DNA from: Ignavibacteria bacterium
GTDB taxonomy: Bacteria > Bacteroidota > Ignavibacteria > Ignavibacteriales > Melioribacteraceae
Assembly (NCBI GenBank): GCA_009773205.1
Contig: WPAE01000034.1
Coordinates: forward strand, 1-61,915
Direction of reading: 5' to 3'
Length of the DNA: 61,915 nt
Program-made: the position numbers and the translations under genes
The notes under the pieces: model-generated
What the model was told of the DNA's origin: nothing
Seen by the model: only the letters and a program-made list of their open reading frames with translations
The model's database searches: none
Shown: positions 18,901 through 28,400 of the stretch, piece by piece
Numbering within the stretch: the first letter of the stretch is position 1
How the letters are laid out: the number at the start of each line of letters is the position of its first letter

Positions 18901-19974
18901 TTGCTTTTAAATACCGAAGTTGAGAAAAAAACAGAAGAACTTGGTGTTAAAAGAATTGGAGTGCCTTCGGCTTCATACCTTGGTGTTCCAATTCCGGTTG
19001 GAGATGAGATTATTGGTGTACTTAGTGTGCAAAGTACCGCGCATGAAAATGTTTTCACTAAAGATGATATGCGTCTTCTGGGCACAATTGCTGCTCACGT
19101 GGGCATTGCAATTAACAACGCAAACGCATACAAAGAGTTAAATAAAACTCTTGTGGATCTACAAGCAACTCAAAATCAACTTATTGCACAAGAGAAACTT
19201 GCTTCGCTTGGACAGCTAACCGCCGGTATAGCACACGAGATTAAAAATCCGCTAAACTTTGTTAATAATTTTTCTGAGCTTTCTGTTGGCTTGGTTGAAG
19301 AATTAAAAGGAGAACTAAAGAAACTTTCTTCGGAGATTGGGAAAGATGACTTAGAAGAAATTAACGATCTACTCGATGCGCTTAAACAGAACTCTGAAAA
19401 AACAAAAGAACATGGAAAAAGAGCCGACAGCATAGTTCACAGCATGCTTCAGCATTCAAGAGGTAAAACAGGAGAAAAACAATTAACAGATATTAATGCA
19501 ATGTTGGATGAAGATCTAAATTTGGTTTTTCATGGAATGCGCGCTCAAGATGGTACGTTTAACATAAAGATTGAACGGGAGTATGATAAACGATTAAGCA
19601 AAATTGATGTTATCCCTCAAGACATGAGCAGAGTGTTCTTAAATATTCTTACAAATGGATGTTACGAAGCTCATCGAAAGAAAATTGAATTGAACGGCGA
19701 TGAACCCGCAAAAATATTAGTGAAAACATCCGAAACTGATTTGCACACCGAAATACGAATTAGAGATAACGGACATGGAATTCCAGAAAAAATTAGAGGA
19801 AGTTTATTTACGCCATTTTTTACTACTAAACCAACAGGAAAAGGTACTGGGCTTGGCCTTTCAATAAGTTACGATATTGTAGTAGCTGAACACAAAGGAG
19901 AGCTCTTATTCGAAACTGAAGAAGGAAATTTTACAGAATTTTTAATTAGACTTCCCAAAAATCAAAAGAAGTAA
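15949..19974 (+). CDS. Cytosolic histidine kinase with six tandem GAF domains
   Basis: The 1341-residue protein has no membrane segment. Six GAF units of about 175 residues repeat, each starting with a helix such as AIINSVGEAMSKQLD or AVINSVQEGLAKELD, near residues 25, 200, 378, 552, 726 and 906. Units 1 and 2 are the closest pair, implying recent duplication. The kinase core follows: LGQLTAGIAHEIKNPLNF with the phospho-accepting His near residue 1096, and an ATPase domain with DNGHGIPE, FTPFFTTKP and GTGLGLSIS. It is flanked by a stand-alone receiver (upstream) and an RR-PP2C fusion (2 bases downstream), so it should feed both. GAF ligands cannot be named. Alternative start ATG at 15952. Confidence 0.9.
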   Translation: MMAVRIKNNPLESENELLKKQLAQREAELTIVNSVGEAMSKQLDVLTVTKIVGDKVREIFHTEVTEILLLDHETRIIEIPFSYYNGYRNYEPFRLGEGLTSKVISSRKPLLFHTLAQQIENGALIQTDEDKTESYIGVPILFEDKVLGVVSIQSYTPNVFDENNVRLLLTLSASMGVALQNAKLFEKSDRLLKETEQHSAELAIINSVGEAMSKQLDISTVTKIVGDKVKEIFHSEVTEILLLDEPANMIQVPYSFYNGYQNVEPFELGAGLTTKVINSRKPLMFSNLVEQNQAGAITDINVGEADETESYLGVPILFNDKILGVVSIQSYQKDAYCENDMRLLSTLSTNMGVTLQNAKLFDETKRLLNETEQRTAELAVINSVQEGLAKELDIQGIYELVGEKIREIFNAQVIDIVTYDKQNDLIEDKYAFEKGDRTLLAPRVPHGFRKHLIETKQILLINEDVERMGAEFNNPTQIGDTPKSAVFVPMLVGDDVKGIISLQNLDIENAFTQSDVRLLTTLSNSMSVALENARLFDETNKLLDKTKQQAIELGIINSVGEGLAKQLDFQSIIDLVGDQIREVFKAQVVSISTYDSTDETIHHCYVIEKNKRYYHDKSIEIDPDRKEIIQTQAPLIFGSSEEIIKHSGDQVLDGEMPESFLGVPIIHNERTTGVITIQDLDQQNLYTENDGVLLMTLASNMGVALENARLFEETKRLLNETQQRNVELSILNTIQEGLVMEMDFNSIITLVGDKFREALNFQDLGIRIYDKEKNILHFPYEYEHGQRLFIDSGEPTPFSKYVLNTGKLLMMKRNTEEEAEKIGITGQTTIPGTDKSKSLVMVPIMLGSEARGLILIENYEKEDAFSESDVRLLTTVANSMSVALENARLFNETLRLLDESKKRAAEMSTVNSISHAIVGHLEINRLINLVGDKVKSLFNANIVYLALLDKEKNMIEFPYGYGEEFPPLKFGDGLTSKIILTKEPLLLNTEVEKKTEELGVKRIGVPSASYLGVPIPVGDEIIGVLSVQSTAHENVFTKDDMRLLGTIAAHVGIAINNANAYKELNKTLVDLQATQNQLIAQEKLASLGQLTAGIAHEIKNPLNFVNNFSELSVGLVEELKGELKKLSSEIGKDDLEEINDLLDALKQNSEKTKEHGKRADSIVHSMLQHSRGKTGEKQLTDINAMLDEDLNLVFHGMRAQDGTFNIKIEREYDKRLSKIDVIPQDMSRVFLNILTNGCYEAHRKKIELNGDEPAKILVKTSETDLHTEIRIRDNGHGIPEKIRGSLFTPFFTTKPTGKGTGLGLSISYDIVVAEHKGELLFETEEGNFTEFLIRLPKNQKK

Positions 19975-19976
19975 AA

Positions 19977-21143
19977 ATGAGCAAAGTTATTCCAAGAATA
20001 TTAGTGGTAGATGATGAACCAGATTTAGAACTTCTAATAAATCAAAAATTCAGAAAAGAGATAAAACAAGAAGTTTACTGTTTTGTTTTCGCTGGCAATG
20101 GTGTTGAGGCATTGGACAGGCTTAATGCAGATAAAGATATAGAACTAGTGTTAACAGATATCAATATGCCGGAGATGGATGGATTGACTTTGCTTTCCAA
20201 AATAAAAGAACTTAACAATCCAATTCTTCATTCTGTAATAGTTTCTGCGTATGGTGATATACTGAATATACGCACCGCGATGAATGGCGGCGCATTCGAT
20301 TTCATTGTAAAACCAATTGACCTTACAGACCTTGAAATTACAATTAAAAAATCTTTGGATAATCTCTCTGCCCTAAAAAAATCTTTAAAGGCTAGAGATG
20401 AATTAATTTCGGTGCGTAATGAATTAGAAGAAGCCCGCGCATTACAACTCTCAATGCTGCCAAAGTTTATCCCGAAATTTATCGGATTGGAAATATCTGC
20501 CTATTTGAGTACAGCCAGCGAAGTTGGTGGTGATTACTATGATTTTTCTATTAATGAGGATAGTTCTGTAAATATTGCTATTGGAGATGCAACTGGTCAT
20601 GGAATGAGAGCAGGAATAATGGTTGCAATAATGAAAACTCTTTTCATAACTAATTCCACACATCATGATTTAGAAGAATTTTTTAAGCTGGCAAATAAAG
20701 CAATTAAATCATTGAACCTTGGCAGAATAATGATGGCTTTCGCAATGATGAACATTAAAGGAAATCAAGTTAGGTTTATAAACGCAGGGATGCCCCCAAT
20801 TTTTCTTTATAAGAAATCAAAGCGCACTATAATTGAACATGAGGTACACGCAATGCCATTGGGCGCAATTTCAGATCAGAACTTTGCTGTAAATTCCTTT
20901 ACTATTGATTACGGAGATGTTATTTTAATTTTAAGCGACGGATTGCCAGAACTTTTTAATATCAAGAAAGAATATTTTAGTTATGAAAAAGTAAAGTCGG
21001 AATTTTTATCAATGGCAGATGAATCATCTGATAGAATAATAGAACACTTAAAAAATAAATCGGTTGATTGGTCTAGTGGAACTGATCCAGTTGATGACCT
21101 CACTTTTATAGCAATCAGAATAAATAATATACTAAACCAGTAG
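19977..21143 (+). CDS. Response regulator fused to PP2C (SpoIIE/RsbU-type) phosphatase
   Basis: The 388-residue protein begins with a receiver domain (VVDDEPD, phospho-acceptor D61 in LTDINMPEMDG, Lys in VKPIDL). A helical linker (LEEARALQLSMLPK) leads to a PP2C domain with GGDYYDF, GDATGHGMRAG, LSDGLPE and VDDLTFIAI. It starts 2 bases after the GAF kinase stop, so the kinase is almost certainly its cognate partner. Phosphorylation of the receiver would switch the phosphatase, which would act on phospho-STAS. This links the two-component layer to the partner switch. The linker and catalytic core are close to those of the two propeller-PP2C proteins, pointing to recent domain shuffling within the island. 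Confidence 0.9.
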   Translation: MSKVIPRILVVDDEPDLELLINQKFRKEIKQEVYCFVFAGNGVEALDRLNADKDIELVLTDINMPEMDGLTLLSKIKELNNPILHSVIVSAYGDILNIRTAMNGGAFDFIVKPIDLTDLEITIKKSLDNLSALKKSLKARDELISVRNELEEARALQLSMLPKFIPKFIGLEISAYLSTASEVGGDYYDFSINEDSSVNIAIGDATGHGMRAGIMVAIMKTLFITNSTHHDLEEFFKLANKAIKSLNLGRIMMAFAMMNIKGNQVRFINAGMPPIFLYKKSKRTIIEHEVHAMPLGAISDQNFAVNSFTIDYGDVILILSDGLPELFNIKKEYFSYEKVKSEFLSMADESSDRIIEHLKNKSVDWSSGTDPVDDLTFIAIRINNILNQ

Positions 21144-21212
21144 TGTAAATTAGATTAGAAAATTGAAGAAGAAAGTAAAAAGCAATTATCCTAAAATTTA
21201 TCAGTAAAAATC

Positions 21213-21260
21213 ACCCCGAATGCTCGGGGTCATAAAAATCTGCGCCTGCCAGCCGCAGGC
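21213..21260. repeat. Two short hairpins between RR-PP2C and STAS genes
   Basis: ACCCCGA-atgc-TCGGGGT (21213-21230) and GCCTGC-cagcc-GCAGGC (21244-21260) form perfect 6-7 bp stems. The second belongs to the GCCTGC...GCAGGC palindrome type seen elsewhere in the window. No T-run follows, so neither is a convincing terminator. The rest of this 224-base gap shows only AGAGGT upstream of the STAS start. Confidence 0.6.
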
Positions 21261-21367
21261 ATGTTCCATTTTTTGAATAAATAAATGCTTTTGACTTCAG
21301 AAAAATTAACTAGCACAAAGTGCTTAGTAAATGTATAATTATCAACAAATAACATATAGAGGTAAAA

Positions 21368-21709
21368 ATGAAAATTAACATAGTTGAGAAGTACACAGCA
21401 GTAGTAATTGAGCTTAAAGGCGACATTATGGGTGGCACAAAAGACGCCGAGTTCGGTGATTCGCTTCGCAAACTTCTTTCTGAAGGAAAGAAAAACATTA
21501 TCATTGATTTAAAAGAAACCGGCTTTGTAAACAGCTCTGGCTTGGGAATGCTGATTAGCGGATATACTACTGTTAAAAACGGCGGTGGTGAATTAAAGAT
21601 TGCCAATGTTACAGAGAAAATTGAAAGTTTACTGGTAATCACAAAACTGACTTCGGTGTTTACCAACTACAAATCTATAGATGAGGCTGTAAATAGTTTT
21701 GCAAGTTAA
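21368..21709 (+). CDS. STAS-domain anti-sigma factor antagonist (canonical)
   Basis: This 113-residue STAS protein is of the RsbV/SpoIIAA kind. The phosphorylation site region reads ETGFVNSSGLGMLISGY, with the conserved serine before SGLG. It has a ribosome binding site (AGAGG) eight bases before ATG 21368. It is the last gene of the signalling island, 224 bases after the RR-PP2C fusion, and is followed by a hairpin. Its unphosphorylated form would bind the RsbW-like kinase encoded at 3351-3767, freeing that kinase's target. Compared with the first STAS protein of the window it has the standard switch motif, so it may be the main substrate of the DATGHG-type phosphatases. Confidence 0.88.
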   Translation: MKINIVEKYTAVVIELKGDIMGGTKDAEFGDSLRKLLSEGKKNIIIDLKETGFVNSSGLGMLISGYTTVKNGGGELKIANVTEKIESLLVITKLTSVFTNYKSIDEAVNSFAS

Positions 21710-21723
21710 TCATCATTCTTCAT

Positions 21724-21752
21724 CCCCAAAAATCATTCAATGATTTTTGGGG
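21724..21752. terminator. Hairpin between convergent genes
   Basis: CCCCAAAAATCATT-c-AATGATTTTTGGGG is a perfect 14-bp stem placed between the ends of the STAS gene (+) and the IMPDH/GMP reductase gene (-). There is no long T-run after either arm, so it could stop both transcripts weakly or protect the ends. Confidence 0.6.
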
Positions 21753-21853
21753 GTTAAATAGTACAACTTGTCACTATCAAAAACTTCCGCTTGAAATGGC
21801 TTCTTGTTGAACAACTTCACATACTTTAGTTTTAAGTTTATGCCAAAAGCATT

Positions 21854-22870
21854 TTATTTCTTCGGCAGTCTTTCCAAATAACTGCTTGTACTTAGCAGTG
21901 CAAAACTGTCTTTGTTTCTTAGTTCATCAATTGATTCGCAATTCATATAACTCATAGAACTCTTTAATCCATCGGAAATTGCATTGACAACATTTTTAAC
22001 CGGACCTTTGTAAGGAACCATTGTTTCTTCCCCTTCAATAAATTCGCTTTTCATCTTAACGCCAAAAGATGCAGAGCCTCTATATTTTTTCCAGAGTTGA
22101 TCGTTGTATTTAATTACTTCGCCAGGTGTTTCTTTTGTGCCAGCTAACATTCTGCCAAGCATAACAACATCTGCACCTGCAGCAATTGCTTTTGATACAT
22201 CACCTGGAGATTTAATTCCGCCATCGGCAACTAAAGCAATGTTTAATTTTTGTTCTTTACGTGTATGATAAACATCTAACAAAGAAGATACTTGTCCTAT
22301 TCCAATTCCAGTTTGAATAGAAGTTGTACACATACTTCCTCCTCCAATTCCAATTCTAACAGCATCGGCGCCTGCATCAACAAGGCTATTTAAAGTTGTT
22401 CCTCCGGCTACATTGCCAAGAATCACTTTTACATTGTAGCGCTTTTTAATTTCTTCGCATTTACGAAGTACGTGCGCGTTGTTTGCATTAGCTGTATCAA
22501 TACACACAAGCATATTTTTTTCGGCAACTTTTTCCATTAATTCATCTTCAGCCGTTAGGCTGACAGAAACAGCTTGTATTCCAACGCAAGAAGTTTCATC
22601 CATAAATAATTCTTTTAATGAGGAATCGAATCTATTTACAATGCCTATGCAGCCAAGAGAATTTAATTCGCGAGCCATTTCAATTCCGCAGACAGAATCC
22701 ATTGGGCTTGCTACTACAGGAACAGCTAATTCTTGCCCAAGAAAAGTTGATTTTATGTTTACTTCGGTTCTGCTTTTAACCCGCGAAATTTCTGTTGGTA
22801 TTAAACTTAAATCGTCATAAGTAAGCGAAAGTAAATAATTATTTAGATCGCTTTTAGAATATATTTTCAT
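21854..22870 (-). CDS. IMP dehydrogenase / GMP reductase family enzyme without CBS domains
   Basis: This 338-residue TIM-barrel protein contains [32 protein letters not shown] and [15 protein letters not shown], the catalytic loop with Cys181, then [23 protein letters not shown] and a flap region ending [10 protein letters not shown]. It has no CBS insertion, so it is closer in size to GMP reductase (guaC, GMP to IMP) than to IMP dehydrogenase (guaB). The Arg that usually follows CTT in both enzymes is Ser here, and the sequence after it is also unusual, so substrate preference cannot be assigned. The gene is single, on the minus strand, and divergent from the transporter gene. Confidence 0.75.
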   Translation of the reverse strand: MKIYSKSDLNNYLLSLTYDDLSLIPTEISRVKSRTEVNIKSTFLGQELAVPVVASPMDSVCGIEMARELNSLGCIGIVNRFDSSLKELFMDETSCVGIQAVSVSLTAEDELMEKVAEKNMLVCIDTANANNAHVLRKCEEIKKRYNVKVILGNVAGGTTLNSLVDAGADAVRIGIGGGSMCTTSIQTGIGIGQVSSLLDVYHTRKEQKLNIALVADGGIKSPGDVSKAIAAGADVVMLGRMLAGTKETPGEVIKYNDQLWKKYRGSASFGVKMKSEFIEGEETMVPYKGPVKNVVNAISDGLKSSMSYMNCESIDELRNKDSFALLSTSSYLERLPKK

Positions 22871-23007
22871 TTTTAGCCTTTGGATGATTATTTCGGTTTG
22901 GAAATTAGTTTAACAAAAGTTCTGCTTCAAATGATGCAGAACTTTATTCTTTGGAAATGGTACCCTTTTTTTTATTTTTAAGTTTTAGAAGAAAACTAGG
23001 AATAAGC

Positions 23008-24363
23008 ATGGACAAAAGTACTGAACGAAAAACTACTTTGCCTACAGGCTGGAAGTTTCCAAAAGAGTTTTGGCTCGCAAACTTTATGGAACTCTGCGAG
23101 CGCGCTGCTTACTATGGATTTTTTATAGTGCTTACTCTATACTTAACGGATGTAGTGGGATTTACAGATAAAGAGACAGGTGTAGTAGCAGGTGTGTTTT
23201 TTGCTCTTTTATACCTGTTGCCCCCATTTGCAGGCGCTATCGCCGATAAAATTGGTTTTAAGAATGGATTGATTTTAGCTTTTGCTTTATTGTCTATTGG
23301 GTATGCTTTGTTGGGTATGTTTCACGATAAAATGCTTGTCATATTTTTTCTATTCGTAGCACTTGTTGGCGGATCTTTTATAAAGCCATTAATTACAGGA
23401 ACTGTTGCCAAATTAACTAATGAAGATAACCGTGCACGTGGTTTTGCATTGTTTTATTGGGTTGTAAATATTGGTGCATTCAGCGGTAAAACTTTTGTAC
23501 CATTTATCAGACAAGACATGGGGCTTGAGTATGTAAATTTTTTTTCGGCAGGAATGTCGTTCCTCGCAATGCTTTTCGCCATTTTCTTTTTCAAACCAAT
23601 AGATAAATCACACCAAACAAAAGTGCTAAGCGATGTTTTGCTCTCTCTCAAACGAATTTTTTCACAGCCGCGCTTAATTACGCTTATACTTATTGTTACT
23701 GGTTTTTGGATTATTCAACAGCAGATGTACGCAACAATGCCAAAGTACGTTATTCGTCTTCTTGGCGATAGTGCTAAACCTGAATGGCTTGCTAATGTGA
23801 ATCCGGCAGTGGTTGTTATATTTGTAATGGTTGTTACAAACGCAATGAAGAAGAAAAAGGCAGTAACCTCGATGTTGGTTGGGATGCTTTTAATGCCGCT
23901 ATCTGCTCTCGCTATGGCTAGCAGCCAAGTGTTATTTAATTTGACCGGAGATTCAGTTTCTGTTTTTGGATGGTTTACGCTGCACCCTTTAACTGTGATG
24001 ATGATAATTGGAATCGCAATTCAAGGATTGGCAGAATGTTTTATCTCACCAAGATTTTTAGAGTATTTCTCATTTCAAGCACCAAAAGGAGAAGAAGGCG
24101 TTTATCTTGGTTTCAGCCATCTTCATTCTTTCTTATCGGCTTTGTTCGGGTTTATAATGTCTGGGTTCTTGCTTGATAATTACTGTCCGGACCCTAAAAC
24201 ACTTCCGAAAGGTATTTCAGACGTACAAAAAGCTGTTTATTATGAAGACGCTCATTTCATCTGGTATTATTTTTTAGCAATTGGTATAGTTGCAGCAATT
24301 GCTCTATTCATTTTCAAATATTTAACCGAGAGAATTGATAAAGAAAAAACAACTTCAGACTAA
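23008..24363 (+). CDS. POT/PTR-family MFS transporter (probable peptide symporter)
   Basis: The 451-residue membrane protein has about 12 hydrophobic segments. Near the N-terminus it carries MELCERAAYYGFFIVLTLYL, matching the ExxERxxYYG signature of proton-coupled oligopeptide transporters, and later GFALFYWVVNIGAFSG, the family's second signature region. It should take up di- or tripeptides with protons, though some members move other nitrogen compounds. I take the ATG at 23008, with GGAATAA upstream, over the TTG at 22951, which would add 19 residues rich in Phe and Arg that do not fit the family start. It is convergent with the amidase gene, overlapping by four bases. Confidence 0.82.
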   Translation: MDKSTERKTTLPTGWKFPKEFWLANFMELCERAAYYGFFIVLTLYLTDVVGFTDKETGVVAGVFFALLYLLPPFAGAIADKIGFKNGLILAFALLSIGYALLGMFHDKMLVIFFLFVALVGGSFIKPLITGTVAKLTNEDNRARGFALFYWVVNIGAFSGKTFVPFIRQDMGLEYVNFFSAGMSFLAMLFAIFFFKPIDKSHQTKVLSDVLLSLKRIFSQPRLITLILIVTGFWIIQQQMYATMPKYVIRLLGDSAKPEWLANVNPAVVVIFVMVVTNAMKKKKAVTSMLVGMLLMPLSALAMASSQVLFNLTGDSVSVFGWFTLHPLTVMMIIGIAIQGLAECFISPRFLEYFSFQAPKGEEGVYLGFSHLHSFLSALFGFIMSGFLLDNYCPDPKTLPKGISDVQKAVYYEDAHFIWYYFLAIGIVAAIALFIFKYLTERIDKEKTTSD

Positions 24364-25409
24364 TCCCGAACTTCTACACGAGCATTATTAGTAATAACGA
24401 TGCGTTTATGATAAGGAAATGCGTGGTTGCCATTCTTATTCGCGCATATTATTCTAATCGGGTATTCCCCTTCTGCTACTTCTTCCAACTTCACAGAAAG
24501 CACTTTTGTGTTTTTGTTAAAACTGTAATCAACTTCCATTTTATTGAAATACACTGCTACAGTTTTGTGATTAATTTCGTTTTTATCGCTAAGCAAAAAC
24601 GACAATGATAATTTCTTGGATTCGTACTTTGTACTGTCTGTCAATAGAGCAATAGTTGGAATTCCTGCTCTAAAATATTTACTAAGCCCTCTAAAAATTC
24701 CCCAAGCTTGTATCCGGTTAAAAGATTCGTTGTTCAATCTCAGCTCTTCAATTCGACTGGTATGAAAAGCACCTTCAATTAACACAGCAGGAATTTTCGT
24801 TTTACGCAGTACAGAAAACCCTTGGCCGGGATAAATATTGTAATCCGAGTAAGTACCGTCGAAGGAACCAAGTCCGCCTGGATTTCCCATCACATAAGAA
24901 AGATCCCGCTGGATATATCTCGCTATATCTTGATCGAAAGGTTCATATTCATAATCACCATCTTTAGCGTGGTAGTAAACCGAAGTATAATTAGTGTAAT
25001 CATTTTCTGTCTTACCCGGCGCATTATGATGAATACTTATAAATATATCTGCGCCGCTGTTGTTCGCTAATACTGATCTATAACCTAACTCAACTGTTGT
25101 ATCTTTATCACGAGAAATAAAAACTGTTGCTCCAGCTTTCTCTAAATATTCTTTAAGAGCTAATGCGACGCGCAGGTTTACATCTGCCTCAACTACTACA
25201 CCGTTTCTGCTTTTATTTCTTCTATCCTCGCCGCCATGTCCTGGATCAAGGAATATTTTTTTGCCTGATATATAATTTGAGTAATCGGAAATTGTTTTGG
25301 AACGTACATCTGCGTCTTTCCAATCCAAAGGATACTCGAAAAGCGGAAAGTTTCTTGATGATGAACAACCTATTTGAAGAAATAAAAGTAAAACTGCAAA
25401 TGTTTTCAT
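24360..25409 (-). CDS. N-acetylmuramoyl-L-alanine amidase lipoprotein
   Basis: This 349-residue protein starts with a short lipoprotein signal (LLFLQIGC, lipidated Cys at about residue 15) and then an Amidase_3 domain. KIFLDPGHGGED holds the first zinc His, VVVEADVNLRVA the Glu, and IFISIHHNAP the second His; the catalytic Glu lies in AVLIEGAFHTSRIEE. It should cut the amide bond between MurNAc and the stem peptide in the periplasm, likely during division or wall turnover. The C-terminal 100 residues form an extra beta-rich region of unknown role. The start overlaps the helicase gene by four bases (ATGA), so they are cotranscribed. Confidence 0.87.
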   Translation of the reverse strand: MKTFAVLLLFLQIGCSSSRNFPLFEYPLDWKDADVRSKTISDYSNYISGKKIFLDPGHGGEDRRNKSRNGVVVEADVNLRVALALKEYLEKAGATVFISRDKDTTVELGYRSVLANNSGADIFISIHHNAPGKTENDYTNYTSVYYHAKDGDYEYEPFDQDIARYIQRDLSYVMGNPGGLGSFDGTYSDYNIYPGQGFSVLRKTKIPAVLIEGAFHTSRIEELRLNNESFNRIQAWGIFRGLSKYFRAGIPTIALLTDSTKYESKKLSLSFLLSDKNEINHKTVAVYFNKMEVDYSFNKNTKVLSVKLEEVAEGEYPIRIICANKNGNHAFPYHKRIVITNNARVEVRD

Positions 25410-28400
25410 AACTGATTAAGTTTTACACACTTGTCTCCTTCAAGAGCATATTGGCAATATTTGCAATGCTCTAAGTTTGGTATAAAATTAAAAGTGTGGA
25501 TATTTTTTATTGCTTCGCGTACAATTGTACCGTATTGAGCAACTTGCTCTTTCGATAGTGTTTGAGCGATTAGTTCATCGGGATGTTTTAAAAAGACTAG
25601 ACGAAGTTCATAATTAGCAGCAGATGGAAATAGTTTGCTCAAAATGTATGCGTAATATTTTAGCTGTGTAAAATAATTTTCTGCACGCGTTTTCAGTTTT
25701 TCAATTTCAATTGAATCAGTCTTGTAATCAACAACAATCAACTTTTCATTTTCAATTATCAGTTTATCAACTATACCATATAAATAAAACTCGCCTTCTT
25801 TACAATAAACTTCAAACTCATTACTATAATTTTCAAAGTTGCTAAGATCGTGATATGTGCTTGATTTATAAAAAATGGCAATATCATTCACTATTGAAGA
25901 AGTCAGCTTCGGTAATTCTGGAACTGATTCGGCTGTTAAAAGATTTGCTACCAGTTCGGTTAGTTTATAATTTTCAACATTTTGGCTTAAACATTTATGA
26001 ATGATTTTTCCGCGTAACTGAGCGTGCTGCTTTAAACTAATCTCCTCCTCATCTAACTGAAACTCAAACTCCCGTTCTTCTTTCTTTATTATGTTAAGAA
26101 GCGGCAGATAGCCGATATCATAAGTCAATTCGTATTTAACAGGACATTGAGAGTACATCGAAATTTTTGTAGCAGATATAATTTCATGTTTTGGGAATGA
26201 TTCGATTAATCCGTGCTTTAGTTTCTTTTGATTGATAATTATTTCACTTTCATCTTTTATCATCAAATCAGTTTCAACTTCTTTTTCAATTCCAATCTCC
26301 AATTCAACTTTTTTTAGCTGATCAACAAAATCATTCTTATCCCAACGCATAAATGCAGTATCCGCGGCGAGATAAATTTTCTCTCCTTCAAATGTGTTTT
26401 TTAGTCCAACGCAAAGTAGTTCGTAGAACGAATCTTTTACAGGTTTATAATCTTTGTGGCTTGCAGAAATGTACAAGTACTGTACAGCTCTTGTAACAGC
26501 TACATAAAATAGTCTTTTCAGTTCTGCGTAATTTTTTCTCTTTATTTTGTAATTGTGAAATGCGGCAATAGGTGCAACGGAATAATTTGTAAAATATTTT
26601 TTGTCAATTGGCACTTTTGTAAGAAGCCCATATTCTTTACTAATGCTTAATTCTTTTGCTTTAACATTATCCTCTTGCCCTTTCGAATTGGTACCATAAA
26701 TAAATACTGCCTTAAACTCCAGTCCTTTGGATTGATGAATAGTCATCAGCTTAATTGAGTTTTTGCTTTCTGCAACTTGCGCTTGCCCTTCGTCTTCGTA
26801 ACCTATAATAAACTCTTTGAGTGAAACGGTAAAATCGTAAAGATTCTTAAATCCCTTACCTGAGAACTCTCTAGCAATAGCAAGCAGCTTTTCTACGTTG
26901 GCAATTTTTTGATCAGAGTTTTTCTCTGAAGAAAGAACCGACCAATAGCCAGATTCATTTAACAATTTTCTAATTAACAGATAAGGTTCTAAACTAGCAA
27001 CCGATTTCAAATTATTGTTAATCTCATCCAAGATGCTTTTTATTGTTTTATCAACTTGAAGATACTTTTTAAGATTTTCGTAGAATGACTTTTCATTTAA
27101 CATTGAGATTCTAAACAGCTTTGCATCGGAAATATTAAAAAAAGGTGACCGTAAAGTACCAACAAGAGCCTGGTCATCTTTCGGATTTATTAGAAAAGTC
27201 ATATAGTTATAAATATCATAAATAGTTTGCCTTTGATAGAATCCTTTGCCACCTAAAATCAAGTAGGGCAAATTATATTTTACAAACGAGGTCTCTAATT
27301 CAGAAAAAGATTTTCTTTTGCGGCAAAGTATTGCAATATCGCCTAAGGTAATTGTTTCATCGCTCTTAAGAAGATTAAGAACTTTCTTTGCAACAAGCTC
27401 GCTCTCTTCAACACCTGCATTTGTATCTGCAAGCAGAATGCCAACACTGCCAACTTCATTATCGCTTTTAGTACAGATCAAATCGCTTGGGGCAACTTCG
27501 TTAAATTCTTTTTGTGGATTTGCAAACAAATTACAAAAGAGTTTATTTGTAAAAAGAACAAGTTGAGGAAACATTCTAAAACTGTGAGGCAGATGTAAAC
27601 TGCCTCCAAGTTCGGCGCTTTTTACAATTTCACGTTTTGTTTTATCAAACACTTCCAAATCTGCGTCTCTAAACATATAGATGCTCTGTTTTTCATCACC
27701 AACAACAAAAAGATTTCCGGCACGAAGATGGTCAAGTATTGGCATAAATATTTCGTACTGAATTTCATTGGTATCTTGATATTCATCAATCATTATGTAC
27801 TTAAACTTATCGCGAAGGAACAACTGTACAGCGGGTTTCTTTATTATTTCATTTGTGTAAAGCAAGATATCTTCAAAATCCAAATAGCTTCTTATTTTCT
27901 TTTTATTCTCGTAACTAACTAATGCCTTCTTGAACAACTTTACAAAATTTTTTCCAAACTCTGCAAGTTCTAATTCAGATTTTCCGCTAATGTCAATTTC
28001 AGATAAGGACGAAATTTGTTCGTACAATTTTTCGATGTTTTCAATTTCGGTAAAATACTCGCTTCTATTTTTGTTTAAGTAGCTAATTTTTCTTACAGAA
28101 TTTTCTGTTGAAGTAATTAGATCTTTTTTGATTCGGAACAACCGCGATAACTGAATTGACATTGGCTGAGATGCAATATCAGAAAGACAAGCGGCAATTG
28201 GTAGTGCGTATTTATTGACAGAATCACTTTTAAGTAACGGGTTGTTAATTCGTTCAATGGCTTCTATTCCCAAATCCATTACATTTTTTAAAACAGCAGA
28301 AGCATCTTTTTCAAAACGCTCCTTAAATTCTTCTGCAATTTCTTCTTTTGAGTTCGAATAAAGATTATCAGCAAGCGAAGAAACATTACGCTTCTGGTGA

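Noticed and set aside
22951-23007. Upstream TTG start of the POT transporter
   Set aside because: It would add a Phe/Arg-rich stretch not matching the family and has no ribosome site.
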